Source: Phyto melanocephala (lineage: Eukaryota > Arthropoda > Insecta > Diptera > Rhinophoridae). Taken from it: DNA of 64,000 bases. Positions 54,826 to 63,948 of this stretch are shown here, in pieces. The DNA lies in contig OW799235.1 of assembly GCA_941918925.1 (NCBI GenBank), forward strand, positions 49,213,491 through 49,277,490, in the 5' to 3' direction. A program made the translations under genes and the position numbers. A model generated the notes under the pieces. The model was given only the letters and a program-made list of their open reading frames with translations. It ran no database searches and had not been told where the DNA came from. The stretch's first letter is position 1; every line of letters begins with the position of its first letter.

Positions 54826-56267
54826 CACCCTTATTCTGATTGTCGTCGTCAAGACAAAACAACGACATGTGTCGACGATTGTTGATACTTGGTATTCGCG
54901 TAGTCGTTTTTCGATAACTATTGACACAATTCAGTATACACAAAATACACAATAAAGGAGCAGTGCCAACAAATTTTAACCAGCAATGGGAAAACATTGC
55001 AAGTATTTTGAATGCTTCTCCATCTCTACCACCGAGTAGAGATGGTGATGGCTGGCGGAAGGTAACTAACATACTTACATATATCCGTGTTTTTTTAGGT
55101 TAATAAAATCAAATATTTTCTTTCAGGTTTGGAGACATTTAAAGTTCAAAGTTAAAAAGAAAATGATTAAAAACAAATCTGAGATGAGAGCAACAGGTGG
55201 CGGTATAAATAAGTACGTAATACTGAGCCCGTTAGAAGAACCTGTAGCAAACCTGTTGCAGTTTCAAAAACAGATTAATCCCGAAGGATCGGCGTATGGT
55301 GTTGCAGTAAATTGTGAGGAGCTTGTCACTGAAGTGCTCGGTGTTGCCTCAGCCATTGAGATGCAAACAAATGTGGACTCTAATGATAAATTAGTGGCGC
55401 AGGAGAATGGTTCAACATCACGTAACGGGAGCAGTTTAAAAGTCACTTCATCCGGGTCAATGCCAACAAACTCAGTACCCTTAAGAACTGCAACTACAGT
55501 CAATCGAAATAAAACAAGTGACCGTCAAAACCTACTAGAAAAGCATAGCAACATGCAAGAAAAAGTGGTGCTGACGGAGATATCCAACACTTTGGTATCT
55601 ATTAAGCGGAATATAAAGGACAGCTGCAGTTACCAAAGAAAATTATTTGAGGTGGAACAAAAAAAAACTGAGGCTTATGGAAAGAAAAGAGCAAAGAAAG
55701 AATAAAGAACACGAAGCGGAAATGAAAATTAAATCTTTGAAGATACGAATCAAAGAAAAGGAGCTGCGTTTTTTAAACAGCCCAAAATAATGTAAATAAT
55801 AAACAACATACATACATATATATTTATATTATTACTACTATGTACGTATTTATTTTAAGGTTTATTTATCATTACTTATTTTAAAATAACAAAAAAGAAC
55901 AAGAACTGAATTACTGAAATATAAATGAATTTGCATTACAAGAAACTTTGTTTTATTTGGTTGTAAAATAAGTTCCTTTTATTTTCTTCATCACTTGAAT
56001 CAGAGTTTAAATCAGAAACAAAAAACATTTTCAACAAAATTATTATAATTTTCTTGACTTTTAACAATTGTATGTGTACATAAAAAAATCTGATGCAAAA
56101 ATGTTAGGTATGTGATATTTTTTATTGAAGTTATCGAAAAACAGTCCAGGTCAAGACAATAACGATAATGAATACCAAAAATGCATTGATTTGACATTAT
56201 ATTGAAACGAAGTGATATTGATATTAAATTGACGACGACGTTGACGACGACAATCAGAATAAGGGTG
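54826..56267 (+). mobile_element. PIF/Harbinger-type element Harb-2 carrying only a Myb-like gene
   Basis: TIRs of about 27 bp: CACCCTTATTCTGATTGTCG and its mirror. The 3-bp TSD is aat (54823-54825 and 56268-56270), and removing one copy keeps the LINE frame. The only gene is a Myb/SANT-like protein on the plus strand. A transposase is missing, so this is a derivative that would need one from elsewhere. Harb-1 has similar CACCC ends and the same target triplet. Confidence 0.87.
54921..55705 (+). CDS. Myb/SANT-like DNA-binding protein of a Harbinger element
   Basis: Two exons are likely. The first ends GWRK at 55061, with a GTAACT donor; the second starts at 55128 after TTTCTTTCAG with VWRHLKFKVKKK. 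Joined they give the pattern W..IA..LN...PSRDGDGW+K-VW..LK.K.K.K followed by RATGGG, typical of the Myb-like second protein of PIF/Harbinger elements that recruits the transposase to the ends. The middle is Ser/Thr-rich. The C-terminus (about 55560-55705) is helical and very basic (VEQKKTEAYGKKRAKKE). No ATG precedes exon 1 in this frame within the element start, so an upstream exon or a lost start is possible. Confidence 0.72.
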
Positions 56268-56309
56268 AATATTTTCTGTGTTTGCTCTGGGCTGCAAATA
56301 TACAAAAAT
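56268..56309 (-). pseudogene. Jockey-like LINE ORF2, short piece
   Basis: About 14 codons (FVYLQPRANTENI on the minus strand) just after the RT catalytic box region. They join in frame with 54825 when the Harbinger element is removed. Confidence 0.6.
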
Positions 56310-56861
56310 TTTTTATTTTAAATATATATTCCAAAAATTAACCAACGAAAATCAATTTTTTTCAGCTTCTAGATAACCGAGAGAGTCAATATTGGTATCA
56401 TCTGAAAGAACTTGGCTAGCGCAATATAAGCACTATAAAAAGTTAAAATTCATGTTGGCCGCCACTACAAAATAACGGACAATAAATTTATATATGGGTC
56501 AAATCTGGTATTTTTAAATGTAACTTCTTGAACCCCCTCAATATTGGTATCAAATAAAAGGGCCTTACCAGTAAAATACAGTAAATTATAAAAAGAAAAT
56601 CCAATATCGCGTCTAAAACAAAATGGCGGATAAAATTTGTTTAACTCCATCAATATGGGTATCAAATTAAACGGCTCGACCAGTAGAATACAGTTAACTA
56701 CGTATAAATTCAAAATCAAGGATGGCGTCGGAAATAATAAGGAAAAATGGGGTATAACATGAAATATAGGTTAAGTTACGATGTGGGATTTTACCTATGT
56801 ACATGATGTTGAAGGGTATTATCAGATTCGGAATGGCCGACTATAGCACTCTTACTTGTTA
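56310..56861 (+). mobile_element. DINE-like element G, truncated
   Basis: Plus-oriented relative of D and E: 'atgttggccgccactacaaa', 'atcaatatgggtatcaaatt', 'gatgtgggattttacctatg' and the terminal hairpin GATTCGGAATGGCCGACTAT with CACTCTTACTTGT. The (GTCY)n and TATGGGGTCGG part is missing, so the 5' half is lost. Confidence 0.8.
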
Positions 56862-57065
56862 ATTTTGTTACGTGACCTAGTTTCTACACTCATAACTTTC
56901 TTAATTGCGAAAAAAGATTTCTATTTTTATTGCCTTCTCGGCGACAAAAAAATTAAAATCAAATAAAAAAAAACTGCTGCAAAAATTACGTCGTTCGTAA
57001 ATTATTGTGTTCTATATGTATAGGTTTTATGCGTCACATAGAACACAATAATTTACGAACGACGA
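56862..57065. other. Spacer with a near-perfect 30-bp hairpin
   Basis: Arms 56989-57018 (CGTCGTTCGTAAATTATTGT...) and 57035-57064 are inverted with one mismatch around a 16-nt loop. The rest is AT-rich with no gene. It may be a remnant palindrome from a deletion or a very short foldback element. Confidence 0.75.
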
Positions 57066-57394
57066 TATATACTTTTAACAATTTTACTGACTGAAGCCGA
57101 TCAGCGAGATACGATGAAATAAGTTTTGTAGCTGTCATTGAAAAGTTGAAAAAAGATGTGTGTTTGGTACTCAGAATGTAATGGTTTACCGTATCAAATG
57201 CTTTTGAGTGATCAAGGAGAACCAAAAAGTTAATTAAGTTTACCATCCTAAAGATTACACCTGATGTTCTCAGATACATCTGCAAGAGCAGTTATGCGGC
57301 TATGATTGGAACGGAAACCAGAGTGTTTAGATAGCTTACTTTACTTACTAGTTATAATAATTTTTGTATTTAACAAAATAACCTTAGTATTAAA
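57066..57394 (-). pseudogene. Jockey-like LINE ORF2, RT finger/palm part
   Basis: On the minus strand: SKHSGFRSNHS-like sequence near 57320, then LINFLVLLDHSKAFDTVNHY with the first catalytic Asp, and TATKLISSYLADRLQSVK. This is upstream of the pieces at 56309-52918. The segment with the YADD box is not present, so there was also a deletion. The right side is cut by the CACGG transposon. Confidence 0.83.
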
Positions 57395-57397
57395 TAA

Positions 57398-57602
57398 CAC
57401 GGTGCTAATATACTTGGAAAGTGACCTAGTGTAAGTTGAGGCCTTGTTGAGTAAAACTCAAATCAGTTTAAAAATGTTTAGAAACACCCTCAAAATTCGG
57501 AGTTATTCCGAAAAAAACATTTTCGGGTAGGTTCGAGTACTTATAAACACTCAGTTGATTTTTAGCCGATATTTATTTTTTAAACGCTTTATGAGAGACA
57601 AG
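57398..57602 (+). repeat. Left terminal inverted repeat
   Basis: About 205 bp, inverted at 63720-63945 with moderate divergence and several indels. The inner 65 bp (gttcgagtacttat...cgatatttattttttaaacg) is the best conserved part. Confidence 0.88.
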
Positions 57603-59294
57603 GAGTAGGTCTTTCCAACTGTATACATTTTATGCTATATTAATAAAATATTGGTAGTAATTTTTATAATAACTCAAATTTTTTTATTTTTTTTTAACTT
57701 TGAGTTCTTTTTTTGTAATATTTTTTATAAAAGCGTATGAAATAGAATTTTATTACAAATAAAATGAGCTTTAATTTTTTTAAATCGGATAATATTTGTG
57801 AAAGTTATTAAACTTTACTTAAAGAGCTTTTAAATAAGAGAATAATTTTTTTATACTGAGATTACAAAAAAGATAAAATTGTAACATTTATGATAAACAT
57901 ACAAACTGTGTACATAAATGAAAACGTAATGTCAAAACCTACATACCTAAAGTAGAGGGTGCATAAGAAATAAGTTAGTATTTTGAATTTGTGAAAAGAT
58001 TAGAGTTACTTAAATATTTTAGTTAAAAAAGAAGGTTTGTGTTATTTTTTTTAATCTTTAATATAAAATTATAAAGTGGTTTTTTACTTTTATTCCAGTG
58101 TGTGATAAGCGTAATAATTTTTGTTTTATCTGTGGTTTATTCGCTGACATAAAACATCGATTAGATTTTAAAAATTGTTACTTCTTTTAATGCCTTTTTT
58201 AAGTGTTCGTATGTTTTTAGCAAATGGTATGAACCCGAATGTGTTTGCATAACCTGCTCTACTGCGCTAAAACAATGTAAGTCTTAAAATTTTATGAACT
58301 AACCTTTACCATTCTCTGCTCCAATGATTTGGCATCGTCAAATTTTTCATAAACCAGAAGATTGTTATTTCTGTCAAACAAACATCGTTGGTTATAAGTA
58401 CAAAAACCGTGATCGTATTAATTATGCCAATGTGTCAACTGTAGCCAAGCCAGAAATAATCAAACATAATGCAAGTACAACTGAAGAAGAGCATGAATCC
58501 GAGGAAGAAAAGTCTGCAGATATGGAATGTGACCAGACATTTGTTGCACATTTAGTGACAAATGCAGATTTTCATGATATTGTTCGAGATTTGAAGCTAT
58601 CATGGGGACAAACTGAGATGTTAGCGTCTCGACTAAAACAGTGGAATATCACGAAAAGTGACTTGAAAGTAACATTTGCAAGAGACAATCCACAAATACA
58701 GTTTGAGCACATTTTTAAAGCTGACAATGATGACAGTAATGACAATAACAATCTTATATATTGCTCAGATGTAGATGAGTTATTCCATTGCCTGAATTAC
58801 CAACATCAACCGAACGACTGGAGATTATTTTTGGACAGCTCGTGTAAAAGTAAGTAATTTTTGTTTTATTCAAAAACCATTAACATATTTTTTAGGTTTG
58901 AAAGCAGTTTTATTACACATCGAGAACCAGTTGCCCTCAGTGCCAATAGCATATTCTACTAACATGAAAGAGTCGTATGCAACATAGAGAAGATACTGGA
59001 TTTTATGTTATAAAAAGTATCAATGGCAAATTGTTTCAGATCTAAAAGTTCTGACAATGCAAGGAGGCTATACTAAATTTGCTTGCTATATTTGCGAATG
59101 GGACAGTCGTGGGAAAGATCAATACAAGCAAAAAAAAAAAACTAGCCATCAAGAACAATTTTTAAAATTAGCAAGAAAAACGTCTTAAAAATTCCACTAG
59201 TGAGTACCGAAAAATAATTTTGCCACCATTACATCTCAAATTGCGATATATGAAGCAGTTCGTGAAACGCCTGGATAGGGAAAGTGATGCCTTT

Positions 59295-60017
59295 TTATAC
59301 CCTTCACCTGTGGTGCACAAGGGTATATATAGCTTTGTCATTCCGTTTGTAATTTCTACAATTTTCATTTCCGACCCCATAAAGTATATTTTTTCTGAAA
59401 GCTTATGAATAGAGGAGTCGATTAAGCCCTGACCGTCTGCCCGTCTGTCCGTGTGTTGGTTGAAATCAACTTTTAGAAGCAACTATATGTTCCTTAGATC
59501 TTTATATGGTATCAATCTCTTGGAAATATCCAGGAATGAATCGCTATTGAAATTCAGCACAATCGCCCCATAACTTTCTGAGATATGAGCGAAAAACCAC
59601 GACCACCTCGTTTTTTTCACAATTACAACAACAACATACATACATACATACATGTAAAAAACATACCAAACAACAAAAAATTCCAAAAAAAAAAATATTA
59701 AAAATAAGAAAAAAATAATAAAAAAAACTACAAAAAAAAAATTTTTAAAAATTTTTCTAAAAAAATTTTTTAAAAAAATTTAAAAAAAATTAAAACAAAA
59801 TATAAAAAAAAATTATAAAATATAAATAATATATTAAATAAAATAAAATAAAATTTTTTTGGCTCAGCTGGGATTCGATGCCACATTTATTCTAACGTGT
59901 ACGTATGCACGTATTTTATATGGGATGAATGGTGATACAAACAATTGTTATTGCATGACTACACGTTGTGAAAGGTATATAAGATTCGGCACGGCCGAAT
60001 ATAGCACTGTTACTTGT
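59295..60017 (+). mobile_element. DINE-1/mini-me-like element, tandem copy 1
   Basis: It begins TATACCCTTCACCTGTGGTG and ends GATTCGGCACGGCCGAAT followed by TAGCACTGTTACTTGT. It has a (GTCY)n tract at about 59428-59455, ATAAAGTAT...GGGGTCGG on the complement, and A-rich tracts. It joins copy 2 directly, end to start, with no spacer. Confidence 0.88.
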
Positions 60018-60730
60018 TATACCCTTCACCTGTGGTGCACAAGGGTATATATAGCTTTGTCATTCCGTTTGTAATTTCTACAATTTTCATTTCCGACCCC
60101 ATAAAGTATATATTTTCTGAAAGCTTATGAATAGAGGAGTCGATTAAGCCCTGACTGTCTGTCCGTCTGCCCGTGTGTCGGTTGAAATCAACTTTTAGAA
60201 GCAACTATATGTTCCTCAGATCTGTATATGGTATCAATCTCTTGGAAATATCCAGGAATGAATCGCTATTGAAATTCAGCACAATCGCCCTATAACTTTC
60301 TGAGATATGAGGAAAAAACCACGACCACCTCGTTTTTTTTCAAAATTACAACAACAACATACATACATACATGTAAAAAACATACCAAACAAAAAAAATT
60401 ACAAAAAAAAAATATTAAAAATAAGAAAAAAATTATAAAAAAAACTACAAAAAAAAATTTTAAAAAAATTTAAAAAAATTTTTTGCAAAAATTTAAAAAA
60501 AAATTAAAAAAAATATAAAAAAAAATAATAAAATATAAATAATATATTAAATAAAATAAAATAAAATTTTTTTGGCTCAGCTGGGATTCGATGCCACATT
60601 TATTCTAACGTGTACGTATGCACGTATTTTATATGGGATGAATGGTGATACAAACAATTGTTATTGCATGACTACACGTTGTGAAGGGTATATAAAATTC
60701 GGCATGGCCGAATATAGAACTCTTACTTGT
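60018..60730 (+). mobile_element. DINE-1/mini-me-like element, tandem copy 2
   Basis: Same orientation and almost the same sequence as copy 1. It differs by a few substitutions and homopolymer lengths. It ends CTCTTACTTGT, followed by T. Confidence 0.88.
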
Positions 60731-61225
60731 TATTATTAGTGTCTTTCATCAAATATTGTAAAGATGATTGTGGTTTTATATTGTTACCGATCCAAACAAT
60801 TTTGGACAAGAAAGCTCTTCATATATTGATATTGAACCCTGTGCGCGAAATTATCGTATGTTACAATAACAAAATCTTACAGGTGAGCGTTTTTTTTACT
60901 TTCAAATAAGTAAAAACTGCTACATACTTATGATAAAGTGTACACATTGTTTTCTCCATAACTAAAACAGTTATCGCTATAATATTTTATCAGCAAATGG
61001 ATTAATGGATGTAGAACTAATTTGCATAAAAAAGTCGTTTTTTTAAATAACGTAACATACGATAATTTCGGGCACAGGGGTCAATATGTATTTGTATAGT
61101 GCTTGTTTGGTATGAATAAATGACATTATGTTAATAATATTACATTTTAATCCATTAAAAATATTATATGCAATTAAATTTGGTTTCTATTATGTATGTA
61201 TTTAATTTATTTCTTTTAATTTAAT
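60731..61225. other. Sequence between mini-me copies, with a short TIR element
   Basis: It contains a MITE-like inverted pair: CCCTGTGCGCGAAATTATCG near 60838 and its mirror ending at about 61081, enclosing roughly 245 bp. No clear TSD. The remainder is AT-rich with no recognised gene; part of the host gene may have been lost here. Confidence 0.55.
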
Positions 61226-61387
61226 TCTATTTATATTTATTATATACATATTTTTTTATTATTTAAAAAAAAATTTTTTTAATTTTTTTTTCAATTTTTT
61301 TTTTCAATTTTTTTTTAACATACATACGTAAATTTATAATTTTACAATGGAATGTTTTTATATATGTATGTTTTTTATATGTATGTA

Positions 61388-62705
61388 CAGGGTTGCCCAT
61401 ATTCGACGGACCCATCTGGCAACGCCATAACTTTTGACAGAGATGTCAGATCGCTTAATGACATACCGCGTTTGAAGCGTCAGTCCAAGCAGATTTTTAC
61501 CATGCAACAATACACGAGACGCGAGCGCTCTGAAATAGTTGAAATTTACATTCAACAGAACAAGTCAATTGTGAAAACTCAACGTGCTTTTAAAATATTA
61601 AAAAATGTGAGAAGTGCGCCTTCTAAGAACACCATTAAGCGTTTATACGAAAAATTTTCGACTGGTGAGGCTCTTTCTAATCCGAAGAGGCCAAATAAAA
61701 GTCGACCAAGGCGATCGGCCGAGAATATCGCTGCCGTACGAGCCAGTGTTGAGAGGTCCCCAAGAACATCCCAAAAACGCCGTTCTCAGCAGTTGGGCAT
61801 GGCTCGGTCCACTTTACAACGGATTATTCGCGTTGATTTGCATTTGTTCCCGTACAAAATTCAATTGACGCAAAGATTGTTTCCTGTGGACAAGCCTCGT
61901 CGATTGGAATGGGCCCAAAGAGTCATCGAAATGGCCGAAGATGACGAGCAATTTTGGAACAAAATTATCATGTCCGATGAAGCCCATTTCACATTGAATG
62001 GGACCGTAAATAAGCAAAATTGCCGTATTTACGCCACTGAAAATCCTCAGGAGATTCAAGAAGTGCCTCTTCATGACGAAAAAGTCACAGTTTGGTGCGG
62101 CGTTAGTGCGAAAACGGTCATTGGGCCGTTTTTCTTCCAAAATGAAAATGGCCATGCTGTTACCATCAACCAGGAGCGTTATCGCGACATGATGACCAAT
62201 TTTGTGATGCCAATTATTCGTCGAAAGTGTATGAGGCAGTTCTGGTTTCAACAAGACGGCGCTCCACCGCACACAAGTCGCATAACAATCGATTTTCTGA
62301 AGAATTTGTTTCCGGGCCGTTTGATGTCGAAAAGTGGTGATTTGGACTGGCCACCGCGTTCGCCCGATTTGACGCCGCCTGACTTCTTCTTGTGGGGATA
62401 TTTGAAGTCAAAGGTTTACGTTAACAAGCCAAGGACCTTAGAAGAGCTCAAGGACAACATTCGTGAACAAATAGCCGCTATTCCGGCCGAAATGTTGGCG
62501 AAAACGATGGAAAATGCTGCAAAAAGGGCACAATACGCCATCAACGCCAGAGGCGGCCATTTGAGAGATATCATATTCAAAAATTGATGTAAACAAATCT
62601 ACTTGGAAAAAATTAAATGATTTAGATTGCCAACCGCCAAATTTTTATTTTTTTCTTTGATTTTTTTAAAAAAAAACATGGGTCCGTCGAATATGGGCAA
62701 CCCTG
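61388..62705 (+). mobile_element. Mariner-type (IS630-Tc1-mariner) transposon, complete
   Basis: Perfect 28-bp TIRs beginning CAGGGTTGCCCATATTCGAC. The TSD is TA (61386-61387 and 62706-62707). 1318 bp with one intact transposase. Intact ends and frame suggest recent, possibly still competent, transposition. It is the youngest insertion in this part of the stack. Confidence 0.95.
61502..62587 (+). CDS. Mariner-type transposase, DD41D by count
   Basis: 361 residues from the ATG at 61502; the frame is open upstream to 61352, but that lies outside the TIR. N-terminal paired-type helix-turn-helix: MQQYTRRERSEIVEIYIQQN and SKNTIKRLYEKFSTGEAL, then RPRRSAENIAAVRASVE and the second HTH SQQLGMARSTLQRIIR. 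Catalytic domain: first Asp in MSDEAHFTLNG, second in WFQQDGAPPHTS, third in SPDLTPPDFFLWGYLK. The spacing between second and third Asp is 41 residues when the PPD Asp is used, fitting the rosa/Visitor-type DD41D group (from memory). The C-terminus is INARGGHLRDIIFKN. No stop or frameshift. Confidence 0.93.
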   Translation: MQQYTRRERSEIVEIYIQQNKSIVKTQRAFKILKNVRSAPSKNTIKRLYEKFSTGEALSNPKRPNKSRPRRSAENIAAVRASVERSPRTSQKRRSQQLGMARSTLQRIIRVDLHLFPYKIQLTQRLFPVDKPRRLEWAQRVIEMAEDDEQFWNKIIMSDEAHFTLNGTVNKQNCRIYATENPQEIQEVPLHDEKVTVWCGVSAKTVIGPFFFQNENGHAVTINQERYRDMMTNFVMPIIRRKCMRQFWFQQDGAPPHTSRITIDFLKNLFPGRLMSKSGDLDWPPRSPDLTPPDFFLWGYLKSKVYVNKPRTLEELKDNIREQIAAIPAEMLAKTMENAAKRAQYAINARGGHLRDIIFKN

Positions 62706-63330
62706 TACGTATTTCATATGGGATGAATGGTGATACAAACTACTGTTATTGCATAACTAGACGTTGTGAAGGGTATATAAGATTCGGCACGGCCGAATAT
62801 AGCGCTCTTACTTGTTACCCTTTAAATCAATTTTCCCAAAGAATAAGTGAAGCAAAAATAAAAGCAGGTACAAATGTTTATTGATTTCTAACCAAAATTG
62901 TATTGGTTTTTATTTTTAGATATTTTTGTTGGACCTCAAATTTGCAAAATCATGCTTGATGATGAATGAATTAAATGTTGTGGAAAAAGAGCATGGAAAA
63001 GCTTTATTTAGTTTAGTGAAAATTTTTTGGGAAATAAAAAGTGAACATTGTATTGATGTAGTAAATGAATTTCTTGAAGCTTATGCAGAAATGGGATGCA
63101 CAATGTCCATAAAAGTTCATTTTTTGCATGCACATTAAGATTTTTTCCCAGAAAACCTAGGACAATTTAGTGATGAGCAATGTGAACGATTTTACCAAGA
63201 CATTTTGGATATCGAAAAACGCTTCGAAGGAAAAAGCCAAGTAAGAATGATCTCAAATTACTGCTGGTCACTTAAGCGAGAAACAGACGAGTTGATTTAC
63301 GAGCGTAAGAGGTCTAGCAAACACTTTTAA

Positions 63331-63719
63331 GCAAATATTCTAAATTTCTAAATAAAATAATTTGTATACTGTTATTTTAAAATAATTATATCATTTTATC
63401 ATCATATCATTATAAAACTAAAAAAATATAGTAAATAAATTAGTTCTTGATCAATATTTGTGAAAGCTAAATTTTTCACCCTTGAAAAACCTTAATAAAT
63501 GTTGTATTTTTTACTCGATTTTATTTATTGAAAGCAGGTTAAATTCAAAACTAAATTGGCTTTAAAGAAATATATACATAAGGGTATGATTTTTAACAAA
63601 CTAATTTAAAAAAATGGCGCCAAAGTTGAAAGAACTTGAAAAAATAAAATTAAAATCAGATATAATTAAGAATATCACGGCAAAACTTTTATATACATAC
63701 CAAAGGCACATTTTTCTTC
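63331..63719. other. 3' noncoding part of the CACGG transposon
   Basis: AT-rich stretch between the gene stop and the right terminal repeat, with 'aataaaataa' polyadenylation-like sequence near 63352. No other feature. Confidence 0.6.
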
Positions 63720-63945
63720 TCTCCAAAACCGTTTAAAAAATAAATATCGGCTAAAAATCAACTGAGTTACGTGTTCATAAGTACTCGAACCTACCCAAAA
63801 ATGGTTTATTTGGAATAACTCCGAAATTTTAGGGTGTTTCCGAACTTTTTAAAATTGATTTATGATCTACTCAATTAGGTCTATCTATAACCTAATCTAG
63901 GTCGCTTTTCAAGTATAAAAAAAAGTGCTCATTTGTAGCACCGTG
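63720..63945 (-). repeat. Right terminal inverted repeat
   Basis: Inverted partner of 57398-57602, ends TAGCACCGTG before TAA. It has a 20-25-bp longer outer section (tataaaaaaaagtgctcatt region). Confidence 0.88.
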
Positions 63946-63948
63946 TAA

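Larger units (their letters stand above)
61226..62815 (+). mobile_element. DINE-1/mini-me-like element, third copy (3' part), split by a mariner-type element
   Basis: Poly-T/A tracts from about 61226, then 'aatttataattttacaatgg' shared with copy C (about 14107). The end 62708-62815 has GTATATAAGATTCGGCACGG, the hairpin and CTCTTACTTGT. The mariner-type element sits at 61388-62705. The 5' half with (GTCY)n is not seen. Confidence 0.75.
58096..63330 (+). pseudogene. Uncharacterised transposon gene, multi-exon, broken
   Basis: Coding pieces in order. 58096-58190, after a TTCCAG acceptor: CDKRNNFCFICGLFADIKH. About 58220-58280: KWYEPECVCITCSTALK. 58318-58852: PMIWHRQIFHKPEDCYFCQT, an acidic stretch, then DWRLFLDSSCK. 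58895-59294, after an intron: LKAVLLHIENQLPS, SDLKVL, YICEWDSRGKDQY, PPLHLKLRYMKQFVKRLD. 62816-62866: QRISEAKIKAG. 62922-63330: IFVGPQICKIM, MSIKVHFLHAH, CERFYQDILDIEKR, SNYCWSLKRE. Cys pairs suggest zinc binding near the N-terminus. Stops and shifts (58985, 62950, 63136) and three insertions break it. I recall this family as uncharacterised proteins repeated in arthropod and cnidarian genomes; a transposase role is inference. Confidence 0.72.
57398..63945 (+). mobile_element. TIR transposon, CACGGTGCTA ends, TAA target site
   Basis: The left terminal repeat is 57398-57602, the right 63720-63945. They begin CACGGTGCTA and share several blocks: 'aaacaccct', 'ttcggagttattcc', 'gggtaggttcgagtactta' and 'tcagttgatttttagccgat'. 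The 3-bp TSD is TAA (57395-57397 and 63946-63948). The CACNG start and TAA site recall the CACTA/CMC group, but I do not recognise the family. It contains one multi-exon gene (58096-63330) and three nested mini-me copies. About 3 kb is the element itself. Confidence 0.83.
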
